This document shows, piece after piece, positions 25,897-37,635 of a stretch of 64,000 bases of DNA. Origin of the DNA: Chloranthus sessilifolius (Eukaryota; Streptophyta; Magnoliopsida; Chloranthales; Chloranthaceae); the NCBI GenBank assembly GCA_021018995.1, contig CM037585.1, positions 117,760,331 through 117,824,330 on the forward strand, written 5' to 3'. The notes beneath the pieces were generated by a model. That model was not told the DNA's origin. It saw nothing but the letters and a program-made list of their open reading frames with translations, and made no database searches. A program made the position numbers and the translations under genes. The stretch's first letter is position 1; each line of letters opens with the position of its first letter.

Positions 25897-28272
25897 TGGT
25901 GTTTTTAAATAATAAAATTAATATATTACATTGTTTGTATGTATTAATAATTTATAATTTATGATTATTAACATCTCAATCGCTATCCTCTTCTCTTATG
26001 GAAGAACCAATCGTGAATCCTCTACGTGCAATGCACTACATCTAGGTTGTATATGTTGTATGGCATCTAAAAAAAATTATAAAAATATAATATGAAGTAT
26101 GATCAAAATGTTTATCACAAAGATAAAATTTTGAAACAATTTGTTAACTTTAGAAGGAAATTGAGAAAAGTTGGGAGACTGGACGAATCAAGTGAATATT
26201 TGGCGCAAACCACCTAAAATCGGAGAACTTTCCCCAAAATTTTAATTAATTCGAATAATTTTGTAACAAAGTGTGCGTAGATAGTGTTGTAAACGACCCA
26301 ACCGACCTGACAGGTCAAGAGTATACTGGACACGGCCCGAAAACCATCTCAATGCCCGATCTGATAACCCAACATAGCCCGATAATAACCGCCTATTTTT
26401 CATAATTTTATATATAAAATATCAGGCCAGGTCAACCTGACCCAAATTTTCCTCAACCCAACTTCTTTGTGAAGCCGACCTTTCCCGAAAGTTGGGTCGG
26501 ACATCTCAAGCCCAACCTGATCCAACCAGTGAAGTTTATGGACTCAACCCTACCTGTCGACCATCAATTTAAATCTCCATCTGCAAGAAACCCATGAAGT
26601 GCACGGGATAAGGTGAAAGCAAACTGCCCCGAAAAGAAGGAATAAGGTGTAAGCAAACTAATCAGAAAACGAAAGAAGGAATAAGTTGTAAGCAAACTAC
26701 TAATTGGAAAACGAAATTAATTTAAGACCGATATTTGCCACCGAATATTCGGTAAGGGCAACTGGGGTTTCTATTGTGAGAGCCGTTGATGGATATCGTT
26801 TTCTTTCCCAATCTTTTCACAGAAAAACTCACCTATCATATTGGTTGGATGTTTGTTCCTCACATCGAACAAGTGCAAAACTCTATTTTCGACAATTAGG
26901 TATTTTACACTTGTAACTCTTGGATTTGCAGTGCAACCAAACTGGTCCAAAACGAATCAAAATCGTGCTCTAACCCTAAGGCTGCCACATGGGTTGGGTT
27001 GGGTTGGGTTGGGTCAGGCCAAATATTTGGTTGCCTAACAGGTAAAGGGCATATGCCTAAGCCGACCCGAAAAACCGATCAACCCAATGCCCGACCAAAA
27101 ACTTGACCCAACCCAAATTTTGCCTGAACAGATCGGAAGGACGGATCAGATACTTCATGCCAGAACATTCCGATGGGTCAAGTTCATGTTCCCTCCATCA
27201 ATTTCAAAGAATCACCGTCTTAGTAGAGATGCAAATTGGTTGGATCGGGTCTAAAATCACCACCATCGGATGAGGTTGGTTTAGACCCAACCCAACCCGA
27301 ATAGCTTGATGAGTAAACCCGTTTATTTTCTTGTCTCAGCACCCGTTAGGGGAGGACCCATCGGGGCACTACCGTGGTCAAAAGTGCGTCCCAGTAACCC
27401 CCCACTTATAGAATTAGTGTTGAAATAATTAAATGGTAATAATGATTATTGCAAAAGAAAGAATTGGTATTAGTTAAAAAAAAGATGAGTTGGTAAGCCG
27501 CCCTGCTTCGAGAAGCACGGAATATATGTGGGGTAGCTCTCTTTGCGCCTACCCGATCTCTAAAAGGTCCTACGTGTGTAACTCCTTAAAAATCGCTGAT
27601 TGCTTTTGGAGCTAATGATGGAGATTGTGTTTAACTTCGATCTTCTAACAAATGGATTTTGAGATCCCCTATCAAACGGTCAATTTTTTATTCCACATCA
27701 CACGTCCTCAAAAAATGCCCTGTGTGCATAATGACATAGATCACACGGTCAAACGTGATTTTAGGGTCATATTTTAGGGATTTTTGACATGTGGAATCAA
27801 AAGCTGACCGTATGATAGGTGAAACACGATCTCAAGATCCTTTGTGTTAAAGATCTGGATAAAACATGTTCTCCATCATCTCATCTGATGCAATCACTGA
27901 GTTTTTATTGTTGAGCGCTTTCAAGATCGCGTGGGCGCGCGTTTAGAGCTACCCGCCTATGTGCTCGTCCAGCTTTACATGTGGTAGACAGGCATCAGGT
28001 GCGCCTAATCAGTGTTACAAAAATCGGTGAATTTTACCGAATATATTAGCCGCTCGCCTTTTAAACCGCAGAATCAAAGGTGAATCAGCTATTAAGCCCC
28101 ACTCGAGGAAAACGCAGTCTCCTCTTTTATCATTTTGTTTGTAATTCAACACGAGAGACAGGTTATGCCATCTCTCTTGGAAAAAGAACACAAAGACAAT
28201 TATACATTTACATCATTACTTCTTGGAAAACGATTGAACATTTGCTTTTCTGAAAAATAATATTTGATATAA
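25897..28272. other. Intergenic DNA with several decayed repeats
   Basis: No gene seen. 26070-26285 repeats 5560-5760. 26280-26560 and 26930-27340 are rich in GACCCGACC / GGGTTGGGT words in both orientations, like the GGGTGGCAATGGGC MITE at 42826. 26991-27013 is a (GGGTT) run. 27590-27900 contains the AAGATC / GATCTT palindromic repeat also seen near 6.1, 12.2 and 48.6 kb. Short open frames here have no recognisable content. Confidence 0.5.
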
Positions 28273-28281
28273 AAAATATAA

Positions 28282-29480
28282 GGGAAATTTTCATAATTGA
28301 CCCTGTCAAATTTTCCTTTTCCATCAAAGACCCTATAGTTTCACCTTTCACAAAACCGACCAGCTCCAAACCGAGTTGACACCCGCCTTTATAAATTACC
28401 GAAATTGCCTCTAAGGTAATAAATAGCCGTAAAAAATTGCAAATCACTATCGCTTTACTTTTTACTTTTTTACTTTTTACATTTCGGCCGAAGGCGTTGA
28501 CATTTCATTGTTCAATCTTGAAGCTATCAAATCTATTGTAAGTTCAAATCTCTCTATTATCTTCTACTGTTGTAGAAATTGTTCTTCTTCTTTCGACAGT
28601 CTATATTTTAAAGAGGCGATATCGACAATTTATATTTTAGAGAGTCGATATCACCTCCTTATTGAAAATCAAGCTTACATTCTAATTTTGATTTAGTGTT
28701 TTAATATTTTGGGTTTTCCTTTTTTTGTAAAAGGTGAGTAAAACGATGACGGTTCATTATTTAAACTTATTATTAAATTTAATTGTTAACTTTAAAGAAT
28801 CATATGATAGAGATTATGTTACGAATCTTTCTCCATTATCTTCCACTGTTGTAGAAATTAATTTTCTTCTTTCGACGGTCTATATTTTAAAAAGTCGCTA
28901 TCGCCTTCTATAGCGACTCTCTAGAGAGCCGATATCGACTAGAGACTCGATACCACCTCTCTAGAGAGTCGATATTGCCTCTTTATTGAAGATGGATCTT
29001 ATATTCTAATTTCAATTTAGTGTTATGATATTTTGGATTTTCTTTTTTGTAAAAAGTTTCCTCTCGAACCGGTTTCCTTTGAGTTAGAGATACTGAGTTT
29101 TTATCAAATCGGTGACGCCTGATTAGTAGAATAATGGCGATTCATTATTAAAACTTACCATTAAATTTAATTGTTGACTTTAAAGAATCATATGATAGAG
29201 ATTATATTTCGTGTTAATCTTTGGCACAATCGATCTTTATATTGTGGCCTTCAAATCAGATGGCATAGATGCTGCTTCACATCGCGTAAACATAAAAAAA
29301 TGTAAGTTTTTAAATTTTTAAACTATATTGAACGATAAAAAGTGTAAGAAAGGGTATTTGAGACTTTTTGTGCTAGCTGGAACTGGCTCGGTTTAAAGCT
29401 GGTTAGTTATGGGAAAGGTGAAATTATAGGGTTTCTGGCAGACAAGGTAACTTTGATAGGGTCAATCCTGTAAATTTTCC
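28282..29480. mobile_element. Family A element A2, 1.2 kb, non-autonomous
   Basis: The left ~360 bp follows, base by base with substitutions, the inverted right end of A1 (its terminal sequence, the AATAAATAGCCGT block and the TTGTTCAATCTTGAAGCTA block), so it is an internal-deletion relative of A1. The right ~280 bp instead matches the right ends of A4 and A5. Flanks AAAATATAA (28273-28281) and AATATATAG (29481-29489) match at 7 of 9. Palindromic words around CTCTAGAGAG lie at 28595-28650 and 28900-28985. No coding capacity. Confidence 0.8.
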
Positions 29481-29497
29481 AATATATAGATATATTA

Positions 29498-30128
29498 TAG
29501 GGAGCCATTACTTATACACGTTTTTCAAGTGATTGTCCCATATAAGTAAAAAAAATTAATATTATCTTTTTTTTTAATGACGAAATTACTTTGATAGTTG
29601 CATCTTGGGTAAAGAGAGAACATTGTAGAGATGTTTATTAGAGAAAGAATGGTTGAGGGAGAAAGGACAGTGGAGAGAGAGAGAGAGAACGATAGAGAGA
29701 GTGAGACCAGAGAGACGGAGGTGTAGAGAGAGAAAATGGTAGAGAGAGAACAAGAGAAATGGAGAGAGAAAATGGTGTAGAGAGGTTTAGAAAGAGAGAA
29801 TGGTTGAGAGAGAAAGGATGGTAGAGAAAGAGAACGATAGAGAGAGAGATGGAAAGAGAGAACGGTGTAGAGAGAGAACAGTAGAGAAAAAGAGAGAGAA
29901 AGAGAGGTGGAGAGAGAGAGAACGGTAGAGAAAAAGAGAATGGTAGAGAGAGAGATAACAGTGGAGAGAGAGAGAAAAAGAAAAAACAGGTAAGGAGAAA
30001 CTTGGGCTAAGAGAAAAGTGCAATTTTCTTTTTAATTTTAGGTGCAATCACATAAAGCATGTGCAATGACTAATTTAGGTTAATTCGGTGCAATCACTTA
30101 AAAAGTGTGTGCAAGTAATGGCTCCCTA
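29498..30128. mobile_element. Mariner-like MITE with a GA-rich interior
   Basis: Terminal repeats of about 40 bp: TAGGGAGCCATTACTTATAC on the left and, inverted, TAGGGAGCCATTACTTGCAC on the right, flanked by TA at 29496-29497 and 30129-30130. The interior (about 29620-29990) is a nearly pure purine stretch of GAGAGA with recurrent GAACGGTAGAGAGA units, so it is a minisatellite enclosed in a MITE. Non-coding. The open frames through it are low-complexity. Confidence 0.68.
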
Positions 30129-30153
30129 TATTGTATGATAGCTATTTATTTTA

Positions 30154-30348
30154 AAGGATAATGCCTCCTCACTACAAAAATAAGGTGTTTCAGTGGCACT
30201 TGTTGTTAAGGCAATTTTTTGTAGCGGCAGAACCAATGGTAACAGTTTTTGGTATCGATAGGACTAATAGCAGTAGCTTTTTGTTAAAAAATAGCTACTA
30301 ATAGTCTTATTTTTTGTAATACCTTTTCTACATTTAAACACCAACGTG
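30154..30348. mobile_element. Family B MITE B3, left part (host of a nest)
   Basis: 30154-30169 is the family B left terminus and 30325-30348 resumes it (ACATTTAAACACCAA) after a CACTA insertion. Its right part is 6 kb away at 36363-36547. Flanks TTTATTTTA (30145-30153) and CTTATTTTA (36548-36556) match at 8 of 9, so both parts are one insertion later split by other elements. Confidence 0.75.
30170..30321. mobile_element. CACTA-type MITE, 152 bp
   Basis: Starts CACTACAAAAATAAG and ends in the inverted TATTACAAAAAATAAG, with CCT on both sides (30167-30169, 30322-30324), the 3-bp duplication of CACTA elements. It contains the GTAGCGGCAGAACCAATGG words typical of such ends. It interrupts B3 within its left terminus and so is younger than B3. 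Confidence 0.7.
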
Positions 30349-30404
30349 TTGACCCGACATGTGCTGAATTTGGGATGCGCATGTGCCCCTGGGATTAGGC
30401 GGGT
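30349..30404 (+). mobile_element. SINE remnant, 5' part
   Basis: Joined to 36317-36362 across the LTR element it reads ...GGGATTAGGCGGGTGCTCTAAGAGG...GGATACCCAGGTTATC and 16 A. By eye this resembles the 3' half of Au-type tRNA-derived SINEs. The promoter boxes are missing, so it is 5'-truncated. The SINE-specific target duplication was not recognised. Confidence 0.5.
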
Positions 30405-32165
30405 TATCACGGGGTAATTTTTTTCGACTCCCGTGCGGCGCCTCGCTGCCGCTACAGCGAGGCCAGCCTAACTCAGATACCAGTTTTTCACAAAGCATAA
30501 CCTAACATTGGTTATCACGCTCGTGCAACATCTCGCTGTCGCGCATAGCGAGACCTCATATCCAACCATCACTCTGATACCACCCGCCTAGAGGACGGGA
30601 ACTCCCGCGTCGTGGTTGCCTTCACTCGAGGCTAACCCACTCAATGCATCGTGTCTACTTGCGACACACATGCCAGCACCTCAGTGCCCCTTGGCCTGTC
30701 TAGCTTCACCATGTGCAATGCACTAGTCCCTCGCTTCATACAGTGGCATACATCTCATCATGCCATTCAAACCAACCAACGTGTGTGGTCCATGCAACCA
30801 GCACACTTGGAGTAGCATGTAGCTCTTCATGCTCTCCAAACCAAGCATCGGGTGTGGTACGCACGACCAACACACCTCCGCTCCAGGCCCTCAGCTAGTG
30901 TGCGCCGCTACATCCCACGTAGCCCTTGAGTGTCCCAGTGATGTCACCGACCCATGTGCACCGCGACGCTGGTACGGGGCCACATGGTAACCTCACCCCA
31001 GGTGACACATGGCATCGGCGCAGCGCCGTATTGCTGCAGCGATGTTCTAGGCTCACCCCTAACCTAGAAAGCACATGCGCTCGTCCCGCAACGCAAGGCC
31101 TCATGTGTGGGAGAATAGCTTCACAGCTCCCTTCCCCCTATATATGGTCCAAAGACCAACTTAGATAAAGTAGCAGAAAACCCTCAAACCCCTTGGTTTG
31201 TCATACCACCATGGCACACGGCCTCCTGCTCGTGGCACACACCTGCAAAGGTGGTGTCTTGCCATTAAACATGGCACATGATCCTCTGACCGTAGCACCC
31301 AGTGCCATCCTCCAAGCCCACATGGCTTGTGAGGTCACGCATCAGCGTACCTTGCGACCGTGTCGCATCCACATCGCGACCACATCACGAGGCCCTCATG
31401 GCCTCTTGTCCAACATAGTACTGTGTCGCGACCATGTCGCGTCCCTGTCGCGACTATGTCGCAAGGCCCTCATGGCCTCATGTCGCGTGCCCTCATGGCA
31501 CCACATGGTGTACCCTCATAGCACTGCATCACGTCTAAGTCGTGACTATGTCTCGTGTCAACTCGACACCATATCGGGTCCGTCATTGCACCCAGATGCC
31601 GCGTGCCCTCTTAGCACCGCATCACGTGCCCTCTTGGCACCGCATCGCTTGCCATACAAGCTAGATGTCGCGTGTCCTCTTAACACCACATAGCGTGCCA
31701 CCATGGCACCGCCTCATATGCCTTAGCACTTGGACGTCGCGTGTCCTCTTAACACCACGTCACGTGCCCCTACGCAGAGCCCCGCACTACGCGCCTTATG
31801 GCACCAAGACGTCGCGTGCCCTCTTGGCACCACGTCGCGTGCTCATACGCGGAGCACCGCATTACGTGCCTTATGGAACCAAGACGTCGCGTGCCCTCTT
31901 GACATCACGTCGCGTGCTCCACCGCGGAGCATCGCATTCTAAGCCCTTCACGCGTCTAGCCACCATACTAGATCACAGCTTAGTTCGGGTCACCGTCGCA
32001 TCATAAATCAAGGACTCATGCACGCATCGCAGGGCCACGTGCCTCTGTGCCCACGTGTGTTACACGGCTAGCTTACAAGGTCCGCTTGCCCTCTTGCTAG
32101 CTAAGTACCCAGTTCCAAGGTCGTCATGCCTTCATGTTGGCTCACAGATTAATGAGGCCGTCACA
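30405..32165 (-). repeat. LTR (3' LTR, minus-strand element)
   Basis: 1761 bp, GC- and CpG-rich, unlike its AT-rich surroundings. About 31370-31940 is a tandem array of words such as GTCGCGTGCCCTCTTGGCACC and GTCGCGACCATGTCGC, with periods near 28 and 68 bp. Plus-strand open frames of up to 166 codons run through this array. They follow from the repeats and are not genes. Confidence 0.85.
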
Positions 32166-34551
32166 TCCTCCCCAACTCAATAAGGTCAACGTCCTCGTTG
32201 ACGCAGTATCTCAAGGAAATGGACCATGCCACATCCACCAATCTGGTTGTGTCAACGTCTTTATTGACAGTAAGACCCGCATCAGTTCCTCCACTTATGT
32301 CTTCACCCCATGCAGAGCCTATCCAGAGTCACTTTTCTCATAGTGTACTCAAGTGCTACACTTAGCATCCCATGCTAAATCAGCCTATTTTACGCTTGTG
32401 TGTGACCCTCTTCACCAACACACGTAGTATTTGGACCCTCTGACCCACGTACTCTACCGAGTGTCACATCGCATCCTCATGCAGACGTGTTCCACCAATA
32501 TCTAGCCCGAGGTTTCTCACCTCCTCGCTGGATCAATTTGGTCATATCCATGCGGTTCCACACCACGCTATCCATCACTATGCCATGCACTGAGCATTAG
32601 TGATTACAGCTCACTCTAGTACCTCGACACCACGTGTCTTCACCTAAGAGTTCGTTTAGAAAATTTTGAATTCGAAGTATTTTAGTGCTTCAGTCTCTGC
32701 AATAGGGGTGTGATTTTCGATCACATTTTCCTCCCCCACTCGATGCGTTGACGCCCTCGTCAACATCCGAACTCCTACGTTAGTTCCTCAACACACAATC
32801 TGGTCTTCACCGAAGCACACTCGGATCTGAATCGCAAGTAGTGCACTTCACTGCATTGATTCACTTCTGTGCTAGTACATCAACCAATTTCGGTGTCTTC
32901 ACCCCACGTAGTGTTCTAGCTAACTTGGTCCGGTCAGTATTTCACCCAGGTATCTTTATATACCAGTTCCTCATACAACCGGAAGCAAGACAATCGATAG
33001 CAACCAAGCTTCCGCAACTCATTGCCCTCATGACTCTCTAGGTTTTCAACAGTCCATCTTCACCCAGGAGTCTACCTTTCATCCGCACTGCCGTCTAGCA
33101 CCTCAACACCTCTGTGTCTTCGCCCAAGAGTTCGACCTGCGTGTGATTTGTAGAACTCTAGTACCTCAATGTATGTTTCCAACCACAAGACTACCACACA
33201 GGCAAATTTTGCAGCTCTAGTGCCTCGATGTAGGCTTAACAATGTTGAAATCCGCAACATCGCTTATATCTTTCAATCGTAGCAACCGATGGAACCCAGC
33301 TTTGTTAGACCTTTTAGACTTGATCACCACACAAGCCCTCAACGATCCTGCAACGCTCTAGTACCACAACACCTCTGTGTTTTCACCCAAGAGCCTGCCA
33401 TGAGCACCTTGCTCAACAATGAAGCTCACTGCTTCTCACACTATAGTACCTCGACCTCTGTCTTCACCCAATAGTGTGACTCGAGTCACTTCCTGCAACT
33501 CAACTTATGGTCCTTTGCGTAGACAAAAGATTTCAACGATCACCTGGGACTCACTTCCTCTGAAGATACCCATCTGGTTGTCGTATTTGCTTCCTCTGAA
33601 GCTACGCTAGATCACTTGAGACTCGCTTCCTCTGAAGGTACCCATCTGGTTCATCCATTGGCTTTCCTCTGAAGCCACACTGGATCTTAGTCCAGCCATC
33701 CGTCACTCACAGACATTGTGCCTTATCATCACACAACAAGGCAACGAGCTTCTGACCCCTACTCTGGTTCAGCCTAGCTCAAATCAGTTCTCTCGATGCC
33801 TCGCTCAACTGTATCATCGATCCTGGGCCAACGCAACATATTGATCCTTACATTGCCGCATACCAACGGTCCAGACCCTCATGTCATATACCAGCGACCG
33901 ATTCATAAAATCTCGGCTTTTTTTAGTGAGAATGGAGCATCCTACCTGCTCCTTGCCATCCATGGCAATGGTGCTCTTAGCACCAACGTGATCCAATGCT
34001 TCATGTTGGAGTCACTGGCGTTCATCTTCCTCGGACCATCCCGCTACTTCAACGAGTGGCACTCACGGCCAACAAGTTGATCCATGGCAATGGTGCTCTT
34101 AACACCAACGTGACCCAACGTCTCATGTTGGAGGTCACTAGCGTTCATCCATCCTGGACTGACCCGCTACCGCAATGTATAGCCCTCATAGGCAACAATC
34201 ATCATGAAATTAGAACGGAGCATCGCCCGTGCTCCATGCCGACATGGCAACGGTGCTCTCAGCACCTGTGTGAGTCAACGTCTCATGTTGAAAGTCACCA
34301 GCGTCCCTCCACCTCGGACTGGCCCGCTAACTCAACATGTGGCTCCCATGGCCAACTAGCATTGAGTTCCATTTTCGCGACAAATAACCCAGCAGTACCG
34401 TCCCTCTGTGCGCGACTCAATCGCCTCTCAATCACAGATGTGCAACTCTACTACACACAAGTAACTCTGGTTGTCACAAAATCAGAGCGCACCTCATCGC
34501 TCTAGCTTGCCAAAGTAGTCCCAATCGGAACGATTTGGCTCTGATACCAAC
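32166..34551 (-). repeat. Interior of the LTR retroelement
   Basis: No protein domain recognised on either strand. Two kinds of degenerate tandem repeat occur. About 32620-33480 has TAGTACCTCGACACC...TGTCTTCACCCAAGAG words every 60-100 bp. About 33961-34355 has three units of roughly 120-160 bp, each starting CATGGCAATGGTGCTCT and containing GTCTCATGTTGGAGGTCAC. The interior therefore looks like structural filler between primer site and polypurine tract. Confidence 0.6.
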
Positions 34552-36312
34552 TGTCACGGGGTAACTTTTTTCGACGCCCGTGCGGCGCCTCGCTGCCGCT
34601 ATAGCTAGGCCAGCCTAACTCAGATACCAGTTTGTCACAAAGCATAACCTAACATTGGTTATCACGCTCGTGCAACATCTCGCTGCCGCGCACAGCGAGA
34701 CCTCATATCCAACCATCACTCTGATACCACCCGCCTAGAGGACGGGAACTCCCGCGTCGTGGTTGCCTTCACTCGAGGCGAACCCACTCAATGCATCGTG
34801 TCTACTTGCGACACACATGCCAGCACCTCAGTGTCCCTTGGCCTGTCTAGCTTCACCCTGTGCAATGCACTAGTCCCTCGCTTCAGACAGTGGCATGCAT
34901 CTCATCATGCCATTCAAGCCAACCAACATGTGTGGTCCACGCGACCAGCACACTTGGAGTAGCATGCAGCTCTTCATGCTCTCCAAACCAAGCATCGGGA
35001 GTGGTACACACGACCAACACACCTCCGCTCCAGGCCCTCAGCTAGTGTGCGCCACTGCATCCCACGTAGCCCTTGAGTGCCCCAGTGAGGTCACCGACCC
35101 ATGTGCACCGCGACGCCGACACGGGGCCACATGGGAACCTCACCCCAGGTGACACATGGCATCGGTGCAGCGCCGCATTACTGCAGCGATATTTTAGGCC
35201 CACCCCTAACCTAGAAAGCACATGCGCTCATCCCGCAACGCAAGGCCCCATGTGTGGGAGAATAGCTCCACAGCTCCCTTCCCCCTATATATGGTCGAAA
35301 GACCATCTTAGGCAAAGTAGCAGAAAATCCTCAAACCCCTTGGTTTGTCATACCACCATGGCACACGGCCTCCTGCCCGTGGCACACACCTGCAAAGGTG
35401 GTGTCTTGCCATTAAACATGACACACGATCCTCTGACCGTGGCACCCAGTGCCATCCTCCAAGCCCACATGGCTTGTGAGGTCACGCATCAGCGTCCCTT
35501 TTGACCATGTCGCGTCCACATCGCGACCACGTCACGAGGCCCTCATGGCCTCTTGTCCAACATAGCACTGTGTCGCGATCATGTCGCGTCTGTGTCACGA
35601 TCATGTCGCAAGGCCCTCATGGCCTCATGTCGCGTGCCCTCATGGCACCACATGGCGTACCCTCATGGCACCGCATCACGTCTAAGTCGTGACTGTGTCT
35701 CGTGTCAACTCGACACCATATCGGGTCCGTCATTGCACCCAGATGCCTCGTGCCCTCTTAGCACCGCATCATGTGCCCTCTTGGCACCGCATCGCTTGCC
35801 ATACAAGTTAGATGTCGCGTGTCCTCTTGACACCACATCGCGTGCCACCATGGAACCGCCTCATGTGCCTTAGCACTTGGACGTCGCGTGCCCTCTTGGC
35901 ACCATGTCACGTGCCCCTACGCGAAGCACCGCACTACGCGCCTTATGGTACCAAGACGTCGCGTGCCCTCTTGGCACCACATCGCGTGCTCATACGCGGA
36001 GCACCGCATTACGTGCCTTATGGCACCCTGACGTCGCGTGCCCTCTTGACACCACGTCGCATGCTCCACCGCGGAGCATCGCATTCTAAGCCCTTCACGC
36101 GTCTAGCCACCATACTAGATCGCAGCTTAGTTCAGGTCACCGTCGTATCATGCATCAGGGACTCATGCACGCATCGCAGGGCCACGTGCCTCTGTGCCCA
36201 CGCGTGCTACACGGCTAGCTTACAAGGTTCGCTTGCCCTCTTGCTAGCTAAGTGCCCAGTTCCAAGGTCGTCATGCCTTCATACTGGTGCACAGATTAAT
36301 GAGGCTGTCACA
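34552..36312 (-). repeat. LTR (5' LTR, minus-strand element)
   Basis: Direct repeat of 30405-32165 with the same length and the same internal GTCGCGTGCC array (about 35510-36090). The primer-binding site follows it on the minus strand. Open frames here of up to 206 codons on + parallel those in the other LTR and are repeat artefacts. Confidence 0.85.
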
Positions 36313-36316
36313 GGGT

Positions 36317-36362
36317 GCTCTAAGAGGCCCGGATACCCAGGTTATCAAAAAAAAAAAAAAAA
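36317..36362 (+). mobile_element. SINE remnant, 3' part with A tail
   Basis: GCTCTAAGAGGCCCGGATACC...GGTTATC and 16 A (36347-36362). Continuous with 30349-30404 once the LTR element and its short duplication are removed. Confidence 0.5.
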
Positions 36363-36547
36363 GCACAATTTACATTGTCCAAGTAGCAATCCAACACTGA
36401 AACATTTTTCATGCAAAAACTTAAGCTTATAAGTGGATGTGAACCATCACTTTAACAGTATGGATTATCCATATCTTAAACCGTTATTGGTGTAAGATTG
36501 TTTCAAAACCAATTTAGTGTTTAAATGATGGTCACGAGAGTTAGGCC
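36363..36547. mobile_element. Family B MITE B3, right part
   Basis: Carries the family B words ATTGTCCAAGTAGCAATCC, AAGTGGATGTGAACCATC and the terminal TTTAAATGATGGTCACGAGAG, ending just before the 9-bp flank at 36548-36556. It has an internal deletion relative to B2. Confidence 0.7.
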
Positions 36548-36556
36548 CTTATTTTA

Positions 36557-37045
36557 AAGGCTTCTACCAATCCACCAGTTTACACGCAATATGCCACCCA
36601 CCATATCTATCCATTGAATCCTTCTAATCAAGTGGCATACCTTGATGAAAAATAGGTCCACATGTACCTAATTAATTACCCATTTCAAGATAATTAAGCT
36701 CATGAATAGTCTCACGATGGTTGAACTCTTATTTTATTATATAAAAATATTTTCTAATTTTACCAAAAAAATCTGAATCAATTTGTAAATCTTCTTTTCT
36801 CGAATTAATTTTGAGAATTTATCCATACTATGCCGGATAATTGTCAAATCCATTGGTAAACGCAAGATTTTCATGTGGCAGGGGCTCCAGATAATCTATA
36901 GTCGATTTATATTAAAAAAAATTCTTACACCCTTAATTAGAATAGAAAAAAAAATTTAAAAATCATAAAACACTTAAAAAATCAAACAATTCTAATTTAT
37001 GATAAAGATAACAAATGAGTTTCTCCAAAAAAAAATTCTATTACT
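36557..37045. other. AT-rich intergenic DNA
   Basis: No gene, inverted repeat or recognisable element seen. Confidence 0.5.
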
Positions 37046-37049
37046 ATCA

Positions 37050-37632
37050 AAAAATTTGTTTACAATTTTCCTCGATGAGGTTTCATACCCTGGAAGCGTA
37101 CCAGAATTTTCTCCGTATCAATGCTATCAAACAGGTTTTTCTCAATATATGTGATTAAGCAATCATTCAACCACTCATCTCCCATTCAATTTCTCAGTCT
37201 ATTTTTTATAATATTCATAATAGAAAATGCCCCCTCTTAATAGTGGCTGTGACAACTAGTAGGATTAGTGTCAGTGTTACGAGAGATTAAATATATGAAT
37301 ACAAAATATTTCTTTTTGTCTCAACCATCTTTTGAGCAACCTCATTGCTTCCTTTCACCTTTGAAAACTTGTAATTTGAACGCACATCAAAATATAAGTT
37401 TCAAGTTGATGTTCAAGAACCACGAGAGCCCTTTTAAAAAATTCAACTGGATAAAATTTAGCAAGTTAAATTATTTTGTTCTTGTCAAAATATTTTGTAT
37501 TTTGTTCTACAAAATACAAAATATTTGTAGACATGTCATACAAAGAATCTATCATGTATTCACTTCATTGAAACGATTGTTAAGCTCCGAAAATTCTTGA
37601 TCAATAACACTGAGAATTGCTTCCTCATTGCG
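37050..37632 (-). pseudogene. hAT transposase C-terminal relic (ZMYM1-like group)
   Basis: Minus-strand fragments in order: FSELNNRFNEVNT (about 37625-37590), KGSNEVAQKMVETKRN (about 37350-37300), LLVVTATIKR and MNIIKNRLRN, then MGDEWLNDCLITYIEKNLF...ILVRFQGMKPHRGKL (about 37165-37075). This is the hAT dimerisation region of the plant TTF-type zinc finger/DUF4371 transposases, whose normal wording is close to VATATVERAFSAMKIIKTRLRN-MGDEFL. Several stops and shifts break it. The upstream catalytic part is absent and the exonuclease fragment takes its place. Confidence 0.75.
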
Positions 37633-37635
37633 AAA

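Larger units (their letters stand above)
30405..36312 (-). mobile_element. Non-autonomous LTR retroelement fossil, 5.9 kb
   Basis: Two direct repeats of 1761 bp (30405-32165 and 34552-36312) flank a 2386-bp interior. On the minus strand the primer-binding site TGGTATCAGAGCC (34549-34537), complementary to the initiator-Met tRNA end, follows the 5' LTR after two bases. A purine-rich tract (GTTGGGGAGGA, 32176-32166) abuts the 3' LTR. GGGT flanks both ends. No gag or pol domain is visible, so it is a large non-autonomous derivative of unknown superfamily. The LTRs differ at about 5% of sites in the ~575 bp compared by eye: around 2 million years at grass rates, more at tree rates. It looks structurally whole. 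Confidence 0.88.

Noticed and set aside
29787-30047. 86-codon minus frame of Ser/Leu/Phe
   Set aside because: Translation of the GA-rich minisatellite inside a MITE.
30713-36432. Plus-strand open frames of 80-206 codons in 30.7-32.0 and 34.8-36.4 kb with repeated DVACPLGT-like peptides
   Set aside because: They lie in the two LTRs, occur in several frames at once, and simply translate tandem GC-rich words. The element's own orientation is minus.
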